From: an uncultured Faecalibacterium sp. | GTDB lineage: Bacteria; Bacillota; Clostridia; Oscillospirales; Ruminococcaceae | Length of the DNA: 37,549 bases | Direction: 5' to 3' | NCBI GenBank assembly: GCA_934512105.1 | Contig: CAKSWQ010000020.1 | Location: 1 to 37,549, forward strand | Shown here: positions 29,786 to 37,549 of the stretch, piece by piece | Layout of the letters: every line of letters begins with the position of its first letter | How positions within the stretch are numbered: the stretch's first letter is position 1 | Made by a program: the position numbers and the translations under genes | The notes under the pieces: generated by a model | Databases searched by the model: none | What the model was told of the DNA's origin: nothing | The model's input: only the letters and a program-made list of their open reading frames with translations

Positions 29786-30291
29786 GCCGGGTGCGGGCAG
29801 GGAAGCTTATATTCCGGGACCCGGTGCTGCTGTGCGGCGTGGTGTACCTGCTGCTGTACTTTGATGCCAGCGGCTTTCTGCGGTTGGGGCTGCTGGCGGC
29901 TGTTTTGCATGAACTGGGGCACATCTTCGTCTACTGCATCCAGCAACGGCGTCTGCCGGTCATCGAGGTTACCATGACCGGCTTTTGTATGCGCACGGCA
30001 GGGGAGAGGTTCTCCCCGCGCCAGCGGCTCGTGCTGGCAGCCGCCGGGCCTGCGGTCAATTTTGCCCTTGCCGGGGTGTGGGCGCTGCGCCTTGCGCAGA
30101 CTGCCACCATCCGCGGCAGCGCGTTCTGGGCGGCGAATCTGCTGACGGGGCTGTTCAATCTGCTGCCGGTGCCGCCGCTGGACGGTGCACAGATGGCAGC
30201 GTGCGCGGCGGCGCTCTGGCGGCAAAAATACGGAAAGTGCACACAAACCGCCGGAAACGATTGCAAAACCGGATCGTTTAGGGTAAAATAA
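29782..30291 (+). CDS. M50 intramembrane metalloprotease, SpoIVFB-like
   Basis: This 169-residue protein is a site-2-protease-type membrane peptidase. It has HELGH (His43, Glu44, His47) in a membrane helix, AAAGPAVNF (86-94), and the second zinc motif NLLPVPPLDG (126-135) that supplies Asp134. In spore formers SpoIVFB cleaves pro-sigma-K; in other bacteria related proteases process membrane-bound regulators. Its start overlaps the M23 stop by four bases (ATGA). A promoter for the next gene is built into its last codons. The protein is short but complete for the SpoIVFB-type core. The substrate is unknown. Confidence 0.85.
   Translation: MSRVRAGKLIFRDPVLLCGVVYLLLYFDASGFLRLGLLAAVLHELGHIFVYCIQQRRLPVIEVTMTGFCMRTAGERFSPRQRLVLAAAGPAVNFALAGVWALRLAQTATIRGSAFWAANLLTGLFNLLPVPPLDGAQMAACAAALWRQKYGKCTQTAGNDCKTGSFRVK
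30261..30289 (+). promoter_or_regulatory. Promoter of the TIGR03960-TIGR03936 pair
   Basis: TTGCAA (30261-30266), 17 bases, TAAAAT (30284-30289). It lies in the final codons of the M50 gene; the start would be near 30296, just ahead of the GGAGG site at 30319. Confidence 0.65.
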
Positions 30292-30328
30292 AAAGAACGC
30301 AAAAAACGGATTGTTTATGGAGGACCCG

Positions 30329-32188
30329 ATGTTTGATCCCAAACTGAAAGAAGCGCTGGGACGGGTGCAGAAGCCCGGCCGCTATACCGGCGGCGAGCCC
30401 GGCAGTATCTATAAAGAAAAGGATAAGGTGGATGTGCGCTTTGCCTTCTGCTTCCCGGATACCTACGAGGTGGGCATGTCCTTTCTGGGCGAAAAGATCC
30501 TGTACGAGCTGCTCAACAGCCACGAGAACTGGTGGTGCGAGCGTGCCTTTATGCCCTGGCTGGATATGAAGGCAGAGATGGAGCGCCTGCAGCTGCCGCT
30601 GTACACCATGGAAAGCAAAGACCCGCTCACGGCCTTTGATGCCGTGGGCTTCACCTTGCAGTACGAGCTTTCCTACACCAATATCCTTGCCATGCTGGAC
30701 TTGGCTGGCATCCCGTTCTATTCCAAAGACCGCGATGACCGCTGGCCGCTGATCGTAGCGGGCGGCCCCTGCGCCTGCAACGCGGAGCCCATTGCGGATT
30801 TCTTTGACGTCATCCAGCTGGGCGAGGGCGAAAACCAGCTGCCTGCCATCTGCGCCGAGATCGAGAAGGCCAAAAAAGAGGGCATCTCCAAAAAGCAGCT
30901 GCTGCTCAATATTGCAAAGATCCCGGGCGTGTACATTCCGGCCTTCTACGATGTCACCTACCACGAGGATGGCAGAGTAAAGGCCATCACCCCCAACGAG
31001 CCGGGCATCCCGGCGCGCATCACCAAGGCCATCATCAAGGATCTGAACCAGTTTGCCCCGCCCACCAACTTTGTGGTGCCCATGGTGGGTGCCATTCAGG
31101 ACCGCGCCAGCATCGAGGTGCTGCGCGGCTGCGTGCGCGGCTGCCGGTTCTGTCAGGCGGGCTTTTTGTACCGCCCCATGCGCCAGCGCGATGCCAGCCT
31201 GCTGAACAAAGCGGCGCAGGATCTGTGCGCTAACACCGGCTACGAGGAGCTGAGCCTTTCCAGCCTTTCCACCTCTGACCACGGTCAGCTGGAAGAGCTG
31301 CTGGACGATCTGAACGAGTGGGCCCCCAAGGAGCACGTCAGCCTGTCGCTGCCCTCCCTGCGTGTGGACAACTTCTCCCAGAGCCTCATTGAAAAGACCA
31401 CCAAGGTGCGCAAGAGCGGCCTGACCTTTGCCGCCGAGGCCGGTACCCAGCGCCTGCGCAACGTCATCAATAAAAACGTCACCTGGGACGAGATCGAAAA
31501 AACCTGCACCATTGCCTTCAACGCGGGCTACACCTCGGTCAAGCTCTACTTTATGATGGGTCTGCCCACCGAGACCATGGAGGATATCGAGGGCATTGCC
31601 GAGACCGCCCAGAAGGTGGTAGACCTCTACTACAAGAACACGAACCATGCCAAGGGGCGCGGTGTGCAGGTGACCATCAGCTGTGCCTGCTTTGTGCCCA
31701 AGCCCCACACCCCCTTCCAGTTCGTGCCCATGGATACCGCCGAGACCCTGCAAGCCAAGCAGAAGCACCTGCTGGAAAGCGTGCACAGCCGTAAGATCAA
31801 GGTGAACTACCACGACAGCACCACCAGCTTCCTCGAGGGCGTTTTCGCCAAGGGCGACCGCCGCCTCGCCCCGGTCATCGTAGAGGCATATAAGCGCGGC
31901 TGCTACTTCGACGGCTGGGAGGAGTGCTTCAAGTACGATACCTGGATGCAGACCTTTGCAGACCTGGGCATCGACCCCGCCTTCTACTGCCAGCGCCCCA
32001 TCGCGCTGGACGAGGTGACCCCGTGGTCCCACATGGACTACGGCATCACCCACGAGTATCTGGTGCGGGAGTATAACAAGGCTCTGGCCGCCCAGACCAC
32101 CCCGCCCTGCAACCGTGCCTGCAACGCCTGCGGTGCCAACCATCTGTTAGGAGGTCCCTGCTTTGATTACAGTCAGAATCTCGTTTGA
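30329..32188 (+). CDS. TIGR03960-type B12-binding-fold radical SAM protein
   Basis: This 619-residue protein has an N-terminal B12-binding-like domain (VRFAFCFPDTYEVGMSFLGE; VAGGPCACNAEPIADFFDV) and a radical-SAM domain with Cys268-x3-Cys272-x2-Cys275 (RGCVRGCRFCQAGF). The C-terminal region ends in a Cys cluster (CNRACNACGANHLLGGPC). It matches the TIGR03960 family, which nearly always lies before a TIGR03936 gene near rplU/rng or rplS in Clostridia; its substrate is not established, and RNA or protein modification is a guess. GGAGG is five bases before ATG 30329. The next gene starts inside its last 26 bases. Confidence 0.88.
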   Translation: MFDPKLKEALGRVQKPGRYTGGEPGSIYKEKDKVDVRFAFCFPDTYEVGMSFLGEKILYELLNSHENWWCERAFMPWLDMKAEMERLQLPLYTMESKDPLTAFDAVGFTLQYELSYTNILAMLDLAGIPFYSKDRDDRWPLIVAGGPCACNAEPIADFFDVIQLGEGENQLPAICAEIEKAKKEGISKKQLLLNIAKIPGVYIPAFYDVTYHEDGRVKAITPNEPGIPARITKAIIKDLNQFAPPTNFVVPMVGAIQDRASIEVLRGCVRGCRFCQAGFLYRPMRQRDASLLNKAAQDLCANTGYEELSLSSLSTSDHGQLEELLDDLNEWAPKEHVSLSLPSLRVDNFSQSLIEKTTKVRKSGLTFAAEAGTQRLRNVINKNVTWDEIEKTCTIAFNAGYTSVKLYFMMGLPTETMEDIEGIAETAQKVVDLYYKNTNHAKGRGVQVTISCACFVPKPHTPFQFVPMDTAETLQAKQKHLLESVHSRKIKVNYHDSTTSFLEGVFAKGDRRLAPVIVEAYKRGCYFDGWEECFKYDTWMQTFADLGIDPAFYCQRPIALDEVTPWSHMDYGITHEYLVREYNKALAAQTTPPCNRACNACGANHLLGGPCFDYSQNLV

Positions 32189-32807
32189 AAAGAAAAATGA
32201 AGCCTCCTATATCTCCCTGCTGGATCTGCAGCGGGTGATGCAGCGGGTGCTCAAGCGCAGCGGCCTGCCGGTGTGGCACACGCTGGGCTTCAACCCCCAT
32301 ATCTACATGACCTTTGCCTGTCCACTCTCGCTGGGGCAGGAGAGCGAGTGCGAGTGCGTGGACGTCAAGACCGAGGCCGAAGCTCCGGACTTTGCCCAGT
32401 GGCAGACCGCCCTCAACGCCATCATGCCCGCCGGCATCCGCGTTACCCGGGTGGCTCCGGTGGAGATGAAGGCGGACAGCATCGCCTTTGCCTGCTACCG
32501 CATCAGCTACCCGGCGGCTGCCGCTGCGGTGCTGGAGCAGTATAACGCGCTGGAAACTGCCCCCGTGGAAAAGCACAGCAAGCGCGGCAAAAAGATCGTA
32601 GACCTCAAAGAGCATATCCCGCAGCTAAGTTATACAGCAGCAGGGAATACCGTACAGTTGGAACTTTGCCTGCCCGCTGCACAGGAGCTGAATCTGAACC
32701 CCTCGCTGCTCACCGGTTTTCTGGAAGAAAAGTTCGACTTGCCTGCCGCCAGCGCCAACATTCTGCGCACTGAATTTTTGACAGCAGACCACAAGCGGTT
32801 TGTCTGA
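32163..32807 (+). CDS. TIGR03936/DUF2344 radical-SAM-linked protein
   Basis: This 214-residue protein begins with TTG 32163, eight bases after AGGAGG, inside the end of the TIGR03960 gene. It has the DUF2344 segments ISLLDLQRVMQRVLKRSGLP, LGFNPHIYMTFACPLSLG, and VTRVAPVEMKADSI. In many genomes this domain is fused to or coupled with the preceding radical SAM protein, so the two probably work as one enzyme system. The fold resembles tRNA-modifying partners, but the reaction is unknown. No promoter of its own is seen. Confidence 0.85.
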   Translation: MITVRISFEKKNEASYISLLDLQRVMQRVLKRSGLPVWHTLGFNPHIYMTFACPLSLGQESECECVDVKTEAEAPDFAQWQTALNAIMPAGIRVTRVAPVEMKADSIAFACYRISYPAAAAAVLEQYNALETAPVEKHSKRGKKIVDLKEHIPQLSYTAAGNTVQLELCLPAAQELNLNPSLLTGFLEEKFDLPAASANILRTEFLTADHKRFV

Positions 32808-32872
32808 AACACCACAAAAGTCCGTCTACCGGGCAAAACAGAAAATTTTTGCAAGATTTTTCGCTAAATTGC

Positions 32873-32901
32873 TTGCATTCAAGCCGGTTTTGTGCTATCC
32901 T
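32873..32901 (+). promoter_or_regulatory. Promoter of rplS
   Basis: TTGCAT (32873-32878), 17 bases, TATCCT (32896-32901), in AT-rich sequence. A start near 32908 leaves a leader of about 117 bases. Confidence 0.75.
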
Positions 32902-32907
32902 ATTAAG

Positions 32908-33024
32908 GCGTTAGTGTCCGCTGAGACCACAGCGGGGTTAATGACAAGTATTTATCATTAAACGGGCGGTCCTCTGACGGCTATGCCGTGCATGAACGTC
33001 TAAAAACAAATGGAGGATTCAAAA
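32908..33024 (+). ncRNA. Candidate L19 leader (structured 5' UTR of rplS)
   Basis: The rplS leader contains three clear hairpins: CCGCTG/CAGCGG (32918-32935), TTAATGA/TCATTAA with a 10-base loop (32938-32961), and ACGGC/GCCGT around TAT (about 32977-32989). A structured leader before rplS is known in Bacillota as the L19 leader, thought to allow autoregulation by L19. I infer this from place and structure; a covariance search would settle it. GGAGG at 33012-33016 begins translation. Confidence 0.5.
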
Positions 33025-33366
33025 ATGGACGCACTGAAGATTATTTCTGAAGGCAGCATCAAGGCTGAAAAGCCTCAGTTCAACGTTGGCGATACCGTCC
33101 GCGTTGATGTTCGTATCAAGGACGGCGACCGTGAGCGCATTCAGGCCTTCGAGGGCACTGTCATCGCTAAGAAGCACGGCGGCGTTGCAGAGACCTTCAC
33201 CGTTCGCCGCGTGGCTTACGGTGTCGGCATCGAGCGTGTCTTCCCCATCAACAGCCCCTTCGTTGAGAAGGTCACTGTTGTCCGCAAGGGCAAGGTCCGC
33301 CGCGCAAAGCTGTTCTATCTGCGTGGCCGTACGGGCAAGGCTGCCAAGGTCAAGAGCGATATTTGA
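33025..33366 (+). CDS. rplS: Ribosomal protein L19 (bL19)
   Basis: This 113-residue protein has typical bL19 segments: '[20 protein letters not shown]', [32 protein letters not shown] and [20 protein letters not shown]. It lies at the interface of the ribosomal subunits near the 30S contact. ATG 33025 has GGAGG eight bases upstream; ATG 33010 partly overlaps that site. It has its own promoter, leader and terminator, so it is expressed as a single gene. Confidence 0.98.
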   Translation: MDALKIISEGSIKAEKPQFNVGDTVRVDVRIKDGDRERIQAFEGTVIAKKHGGVAETFTVRRVAYGVGIERVFPINSPFVEKVTVVRKGKVRRAKLFYLRGRTGKAAKVKSDI

Positions 33367-33390
33367 TCATCCCCGATTTGAAACCGGGAG

Positions 33391-33420
33391 AAAAGGGACA
33401 ACTTGTTGTCCCTTTTTTCT
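33391..33420 (+). terminator. Intrinsic terminator after rplS
   Basis: AAAAGGGACAAC and GTTGTCCCTTTT form a perfect 12-bp hairpin (33391-33416) over TT, followed by more T. It could also function on the other strand, as the stem begins with four A. Confidence 0.92.
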
Positions 33421-33472
33421 TTTTCAAAGCCCGGGCGTATGGATAAAATGAGGAAAGGCTGGTGGCAAAGCT

Positions 33473-34024
33473 ATGGAAAAACAGCAGCAGTCTGCCCCTG
33501 CGGTGCGCGGGCAGGGCATACTGGAATGGTACGAAGCGCTCATCTCTGCGGCGCTGGTGCTGGTACTGATCTTTTCGTTTTTCTTCCGCATCATTCAGGT
33601 GGATGGGCGCTCTATGGTACCCACTCTGGCTAACGGCGATAAGCTCATCGTCTGGGCGGCAGGCTACACCCCGCAGCGGGGCGATGTGGTCATTGTAGAC
33701 AGCTACACCGTCTACGGTAAGCCGCTGGTCAAGCGGATCATCGCCAAGGGCGGCGACACCATCAGCATCGACTATGATGCCGGTACGGTCACGGTGAACG
33801 GCGAGCTTTTGCAGGAGGACTACATTGCGGCTCCCACCTATCTGGGCTACGATGTGCAGTTCCCGTTCACGGTACCGGAGGGTACCCTGTTTGTGATGGG
33901 GGACAACCGCAACGAATCGCTGGACAGCCGCTCCTCCTATGTCGGCTGCATTGACGAGCGTGATATTCTGGGCAAGGTGCTGCTGTGCTTTATGCCCTTT
34001 ACAGATTTTGGGGTGGTAAAATGA
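33473..34024 (+). CDS. lepB: Signal peptidase I
   Basis: This 183-residue type I signal peptidase has one N-terminal membrane segment (about 22-42) and catalytic Ser47 in DGRSMVPTL. The catalytic Lys87 is in LVKRIIAKGGD, and GDNRNESLDSR follows. It cuts signal peptides from secreted proteins. The site before ATG 33473 is weak (GGTGG seven bases upstream). It heads the run lepB-rbgA-rnhB-yraN, in which each start overlaps the preceding stop, the same set that follows rplS in Bacillus and many Clostridia. Confidence 0.95.
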   Translation: MEKQQQSAPAVRGQGILEWYEALISAALVLVLIFSFFFRIIQVDGRSMVPTLANGDKLIVWAAGYTPQRGDVVIVDSYTVYGKPLVKRIIAKGGDTISIDYDAGTVTVNGELLQEDYIAAPTYLGYDVQFPFTVPEGTLFVMGDNRNESLDSRSSYVGCIDERDILGKVLLCFMPFTDFGVVK

Positions 34025-34944
34025 ACGAAATGGATACCCGGTTTGCAAACCAGTACAATATTCAGTGGTTCCCGGGCCACATGACCAAGACCCTGCGCAT
34101 GATGGAGCAGGAGATCCAGCACGTTGATGCCAGCCTTGTGCTGCTGGACGCGCGCATCCCGCTTTCCAGCCTGAACCCGGAGATCGAGCGCATCACCGAC
34201 CGCAAGCCCAAGCTCTATGCGCTGAACAAGGCTGACCTTGCCGACCCGGCTGTGACCGAGGAGTGGATCCGCTACTTCCACGCCGCAGATGCCGGCTGTG
34301 TGGCTATCAGCGCCAAGCAGAAGGGCGGCGCAAACGCCGTGAAGGTGGCCATTGAAAAGGAGCTTTCCGGCCTGTTGGAGCGCCGCCAGAACCGCGGCAT
34401 GGGCGGTGCCAAAACGCAGGTGATGCTGTGCGGCATCCCCAACGTAGGCAAATCTACCTTTATCAACACCTTTGCAGGCTCTGCCCGCGCCAAGGCGGCA
34501 GACCGCCCCGGTGTGACCAAGGGCAAGCAGTGGGTCAGCACCGAAAAGTTTGACCTGCTGGATATGCCCGGTGTGCTGTGGAAAAAGTTCGATTCCAAGA
34601 CCATCGCCTCCAATCTGGCCTTCATTGGCTCCATCAAGGACGACATTCTGGACGTAGAGGAACTGGCCATGAACCTGTTGGATGAGGTGCGCCGCAACTA
34701 CCCCGACCTTGTGGCACAGCGCTACAAGCTGGATGCCGAAACGCTGGCGCTGCCGCCCTACGAGCTGCTGGAAGCTATCGGCCGCAAGCGCGGGCTGCTG
34801 GTGCGCGGCGGCGAGGTGAACACCGAGCGCTGCGCCATCATGCTGGTGGACGAGTTCCGCGCCTGCAAGTGGGGACGCATTTCTTTGGAGCGCCCGCCGC
34901 AGCGGGACGATCTGGCTGATTTTGCCGGGGAGGACGAGGAATGA
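34021..34944 (+). CDS. rbgA: RbgA (YlqF) ribosome biogenesis GTPase
   Basis: This 307-residue circularly permuted GTPase has motifs in the order G4 NKAD (69-72), G1 GIPNVGKST (138-146), G2 PGVT (163-166), G3 DMPG (181-184), with the N-terminal [14 protein letters not shown] typical of RbgA. It acts late in 50S assembly, helping to add proteins such as uL16. ATG 34021 overlaps the lepB stop (ATGA). The C-terminal helical domain (about 215-300) is present, including [20 protein letters not shown]. Confidence 0.97.
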   Translation: MNEMDTRFANQYNIQWFPGHMTKTLRMMEQEIQHVDASLVLLDARIPLSSLNPEIERITDRKPKLYALNKADLADPAVTEEWIRYFHAADAGCVAISAKQKGGANAVKVAIEKELSGLLERRQNRGMGGAKTQVMLCGIPNVGKSTFINTFAGSARAKAADRPGVTKGKQWVSTEKFDLLDMPGVLWKKFDSKTIASNLAFIGSIKDDILDVEELAMNLLDEVRRNYPDLVAQRYKLDAETLALPPYELLEAIGRKRGLLVRGGEVNTERCAIMLVDEFRACKWGRISLERPPQRDDLADFAGEDEE

Positions 34945-35588
34945 AGCGCCGCTCGGATGAGGAGATCTCGGCCCCGCTGTACGCCTTTGACGCCGAGGTG
35001 CGCAGCCAGTACGGCTGCTTTGCCGGGGTAGACGAGGCCGGACGCGGCCCGCTTTGTGGCCCGGTGTGCGTTGCTGCCTGCATTCTGGACCCGGAAAACC
35101 CGGTGTACGGCATCAACGATTCCAAAAAGCTGACCGAAAAAAAGCGCGAAGCCCTGTTTGACGAGATCTGCGAAAAGGCGCTGGCCTACCGCATCGTCTT
35201 TGTGGGGCCGGAGGTCATCGACCGGGAAAACATCCTGAACGCCACCATGGGCGGGATGCAGCAGGCGGTGGAGCAGCTGGACATCGTGCCCAATCTGGTA
35301 TTGGTGGACGGCAACCGCACCCCCGCAGGTTTGCAGCTCCCGGCACAGCCGGTGGTCAAGGGCGATGCCACCAGCGCCAGCATCGGCGCGGCCTCGGTGC
35401 TGGCCAAGGTCAGCCGTGACCGCTATATGTTGGAACTGGACAAGCAGTGCCCGCAGTATCAGCTGGCAAAGCACAAGGGCTACCCCACAAAGCTGCACTA
35501 TGAGCTGATCGCCCAGTACGGCATCCAGCCGTTCTACCGCCGCAGCTTCCTCAAAAAGCAGGGCTACTGGCCGGAGAGCGGCAAATGA
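34941..35588 (+). CDS. rnhB: Ribonuclease HII
   Basis: This 215-residue protein has [14 protein letters not shown] with catalytic Asp31 and Glu32, [23 protein letters not shown] with a further catalytic Asp, and '[20 protein letters not shown]'. It nicks RNA-DNA hybrids and removes single ribonucleotides from DNA. It overlaps rbgA by four bases at its start and yraN by four at its end. The C-terminal part after [11 protein letters not shown] is standard. Confidence 0.97.
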   Translation: MKRRSDEEISAPLYAFDAEVRSQYGCFAGVDEAGRGPLCGPVCVAACILDPENPVYGINDSKKLTEKKREALFDEICEKALAYRIVFVGPEVIDRENILNATMGGMQQAVEQLDIVPNLVLVDGNRTPAGLQLPAQPVVKGDATSASIGAASVLAKVSRDRYMLELDKQCPQYQLAKHKGYPTKLHYELIAQYGIQPFYRRSFLKKQGYWPESGK

Positions 35589-35953
35589 ACCGCGCTGAGA
35601 CCGGCCGCAGGGGAGAGGCTGCCGCTGCCCGCTGGTATCAGAAGCAGGGCGCGCAGCTGCTGGCGCATAACTATCATACCCGTATGGGAGAGCTGGATCT
35701 TGTGCTGCGGGAGCCGGACGGCACCATCGTCATCTGCGAGGTAAAGACCCGCAGCCAACGGATGCTGCAGCGCCCCGCTGCCGCCGTAGATCCGGCCAAG
35801 CAGCACCGGCTGATCTGCGCTGCACAAAAGTATCTGCAGCAGACCGGCCAAAGCGAAGAACCGGTGCGTTTTGACGTTGCAGAGGTAGTTCCTCTTGACA
35901 GCGGGCGCTGGATGGTACATATTATAAAGGGTGCCTTTCTCTGCGAACATTAG
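35585..35953 (+). CDS. YraN/UPF0102 endonuclease-like protein
   Basis: This 122-residue protein has the PD-(D/E)xK-type nuclease pattern of the YraN family: [27 protein letters not shown] with Glu36 and Asp38, and CEVKTRSQ with Glu52-x-Lys54. Despite its nuclease fold no function is settled. It usually follows rnhB, as here, with an ATGA overlap. The thrC promoter lies in its last codons. Confidence 0.9.
   Translation: MNRAETGRRGEAAAARWYQKQGAQLLAHNYHTRMGELDLVLREPDGTIVICEVKTRSQRMLQRPAAAVDPAKQHRLICAAQKYLQQTGQSEEPVRFDVAEVVPLDSGRWMVHIIKGAFLCEH
35895..35923 (+). promoter_or_regulatory. Promoter of thrC
   Basis: TTGACA (35895-35900), 17 bases, CATATT (35918-35923), in the final codons of yraN; the start would be near 35930. 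Confidence 0.6.
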
Positions 35954-36056
35954 GCAGAAACCGTGGCACCGGTGGGAAGTATGCGGCAGAACGAAGGTTT
36001 TGCCGTACAACCGGGAACGTGCCCGGCACGTTCCGTGGCAAAAAGGAGCGACGACC
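35930..36056 (+). promoter_or_regulatory. Structured leader before thrC
   Basis: The stretch from the likely start to thrC holds two adjacent hairpins: CGGCAGAAC/GTTTTGCCG around GAAG (35984-36005) and a perfect GGAACGTGC/GCACGTTCC around CCG (36014-36034). No T-run follows the second, so it is not an intrinsic terminator. The AGGAG site (36044-36048) lies ten bases later. Control of thrC translation or mRNA stability is possible; no known riboswitch is recognised. Confidence 0.4.
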
Positions 36057-37517
36057 ATGCAGTTTTTCAGTACCAGAGATCAGAACCGCAAAGTAACCTC
36101 TTCTCAGGCAATTGCACAGGGACTGTCCGATGAAGGCGGCCTGTTTGTGCCGGAAAGTTTTCCGCAGGTGAATGTAAAAGCCCTGTGCGGGCTGGACTAC
36201 CCCGCGCTGGCAGCCGCCGTTGTGCGGGAGTACCTGACCGATTACGACCCCGCCTTCCTGACCGAGGCCACCCGCAGCACCTACGGGGCTGCTTTCGGCG
36301 GTAAGGCGGGCTATCTTGCCCCGGTGGAAGGGGACACCTATGCCTTGGAGCTGTGGCACGGCCCTACCTGTGCCTTCAAGGATTACGCCTTGCAGCTGAT
36401 GCCCAAGCTGCTGGTGGAGGCCAAAAAGAATCTGGGCCGCACCGAAAAGACCCTGATCCTTGTGGCCACCAGCGGCGACACCGGCAAGGCTGCGCTGGAC
36501 GGCTACCATGATATCCCCGGTGTGGAGATCGCTGTGTTCTATCCCACCGGCGGCACCAGCGAGATCCAGCGTTTGCAGATGGCAACGCAGGAGGGCGCTA
36601 ATGTGGCGGTGTACGCCGTGCGCGGCAACTTTGATGATGCCCAGACCGGCGTGAAGAAGGTGTTCGGCGATAAGGCCATCGCTGCCGAGCTGGAAAAGCG
36701 GAACATCCGTCTTTCCAGCGCTAACTCCATCAACTGGGGCCGTCTTGTGCCGCAGATCGTCTACTACTTTGCCGCCTATGCCCAGCTGCTCAAGGCAGGT
36801 AAGATCACCTTCGGTGACGAGGTGGATTTCTGCGTGCCCACCGGCAACTTTGGCGATATCCTTGCCGGTTACTACGCAAAGCAGATGGGTCTGCCTGTGG
36901 GCAAGCTGGTCTGCGCTTCCAACGAGAACAACGTGCTGACCGACTTCCTCACCACCGGTACTTACACCGCAAAGCGGAAGTTCTTCAAGACCACCTCGCC
37001 CAGCATGGACATTCTGGTGTCCTCCAATCTGGAGCGCCTGCTGTACCATGTGACCGGCAGCGATGCCGAGGTGGCGGGCTTTATGCAGCAGTTGGCTGCC
37101 ACCGGCAGCTACACCGTCCGTCCCGAGACGCTGGCCGCCATTCAGGAGACCTTCTCCTGCGGCTGGAGCAGCGAGGACGAGGTGGCAGGGGAGATCCGTT
37201 CCCGCTACGAAAAGGACGGCTACCTGTGCGATACCCACACCGCCGTGGCTTTCCATGTGGCTGCACAGAAAAAGCGGCAGGGCGTGCCCATGGTGGTGCT
37301 CTCCACCGCATCGCCCTTCAAGTTCCCCCGCAGTGTGCTGAGCGCACTGGGCAAAACTGCCCCGGAAAACGATTTTAAAGCCATGCAGCAGCTGGAGGCT
37401 GCCACCGGTCACGCCGCACCGGCAAGCCTTGCTGCCCTGCGCAGCAAGCCGGAGCGCTTTGATACGGTGATCGCCCCGGCACAGATCGCCGAGGTGGCGC
37501 TGGGCTATCAGGCATAA
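36057..37517 (+). CDS. thrC: Threonine synthase
   Basis: This 486-residue PLP enzyme turns O-phosphohomoserine into threonine. It has MQFFSTRDQNRKVTSSQAIA, the PLP-binding Lys108 in HGPTCAFKDYALQ, the phosphate-loop region VATSGDTGKAALDGY, and 'VPTGNFGDILAGYYAKQMGL'. The length and the N-terminal domain are those of the bacterial (type 2) threonine synthases rather than the shorter plant/Bacillus type. ATG 36057 has AGGAG eight bases upstream; an in-frame GTG at 35931 would add 42 residues that include leader hairpins and is rejected. The gene stands alone after its own promoter; no other threonine genes are visible. Confidence 0.95.
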   Translation: MQFFSTRDQNRKVTSSQAIAQGLSDEGGLFVPESFPQVNVKALCGLDYPALAAAVVREYLTDYDPAFLTEATRSTYGAAFGGKAGYLAPVEGDTYALELWHGPTCAFKDYALQLMPKLLVEAKKNLGRTEKTLILVATSGDTGKAALDGYHDIPGVEIAVFYPTGGTSEIQRLQMATQEGANVAVYAVRGNFDDAQTGVKKVFGDKAIAAELEKRNIRLSSANSINWGRLVPQIVYYFAAYAQLLKAGKITFGDEVDFCVPTGNFGDILAGYYAKQMGLPVGKLVCASNENNVLTDFLTTGTYTAKRKFFKTTSPSMDILVSSNLERLLYHVTGSDAEVAGFMQQLAATGSYTVRPETLAAIQETFSCGWSSEDEVAGEIRSRYEKDGYLCDTHTAVAFHVAAQKKRQGVPMVVLSTASPFKFPRSVLSALGKTAPENDFKAMQQLEAATGHAAPASLAALRSKPERFDTVIAPAQIAEVALGYQA

Positions 37518-37549
37518 GCTTCTGCGGACAGACAGAACAGGAGTAAACA
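37518..37549 (+). other. Ribosome binding site of a gene starting outside the window
   Basis: After the thrC stop, AGGAG at 37539-37543 ends six bases before the window edge. A start codon directly beyond 37549 is expected. No promoter lies in this short gap, so the gene would be co-transcribed with thrC. Confidence 0.5.

Noticed and set aside
33403..33633. 76-codon plus-strand frame between rplS and lepB
   Set aside because: It starts inside the terminator and overlaps lepB in another frame; no site or similarity supports it.
35931..36056. 42-residue N-terminal extension of threonine synthase
   Set aside because: The segment is the hairpin-rich leader; the family N-terminus MQFFSTRDQ begins at 36057 with a good ribosome binding site.

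Overview
The window is GC-rich (high fifties per cent by eye), gene-dense bacterial chromosome. Gene families and gene order (mutS-mutL-miaA, sepF-ylmH-divIVA-ileS, lspA-rluD, M23-M50-TIGR03960-TIGR03936, rplS-lepB-rbgA-rnhB-yraN) are those of Clostridia (Bacillota). Composition and the type I-C cas locus suggest an Oscillospiraceae/Ruminococcaceae gut bacterium such as Faecalibacterium or a close relative; that assignment is inference. No rRNA, tRNA, insertion sequence or CRISPR array is visible, and no gene-free stretch reaches 300 bases.

Region 1 (1-6700, minus strand): a type I-C CRISPR-Cas operon read right to left from a TTGACA-17-TATCGT promoter: cas3, cas5c, cas8c, cas7, cas4, cas1 (cut by the left edge; cas2 and the array would lie beyond it). 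Inside cas8c an in-frame GTG sits 8 nt after a perfect AAGGAGGT ribosome binding site and would yield a 120-residue Cas11c small subunit. Between cas3 and cas5 an AT-rich gap carries a 25-codon ORF with a good ribosome binding site that runs into cas5.

Region 2 (6750-9780): glsB-like membrane protein and nth (minus strand), divergent from rarA and a PerR/Fur-family regulator (plus strand). The divergent promoter region has a CcpA cre-like palindrome and a Fur-box-like palindrome.

Region 3 (9750-18865, plus): tRNA modification and mismatch repair: miaB, a YlbF-family gene, mutS, mutL and miaA, then a membrane-anchored HlyD-like protein.

Region 4 (18868-24010, plus): cell division genes sepF, ylmH and divIVA, then ileS, closed by a strong terminator that overlaps a promoter-like element for lspA.

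Region 5 (24028-32810, plus): lspA, rluD, a catalytically degenerate HAD protein, a ComEA-like protein, polyphosphate kinase with an unusual C-terminal extension, a SpoIVFA/SpoIVFB-like M23/M50 pair, and two radical-SAM-associated genes.

Region 6 (32870-37549, plus): rplS with a structured leader, then the ATGA-overlapping chain lepB-rbgA-rnhB-yraN, then thrC behind its own promoter and a two-hairpin leader. A ribosome binding site at the right edge implies another gene starting just outside.

Most content is conserved housekeeping. The points most worth a second look are the internal Cas11c start, the small ORF before cas5, the dead-looking HAD protein, the Ppk1 tail, the SpoIVFAB-like pair and the overlapping terminator/promoter before lspA.
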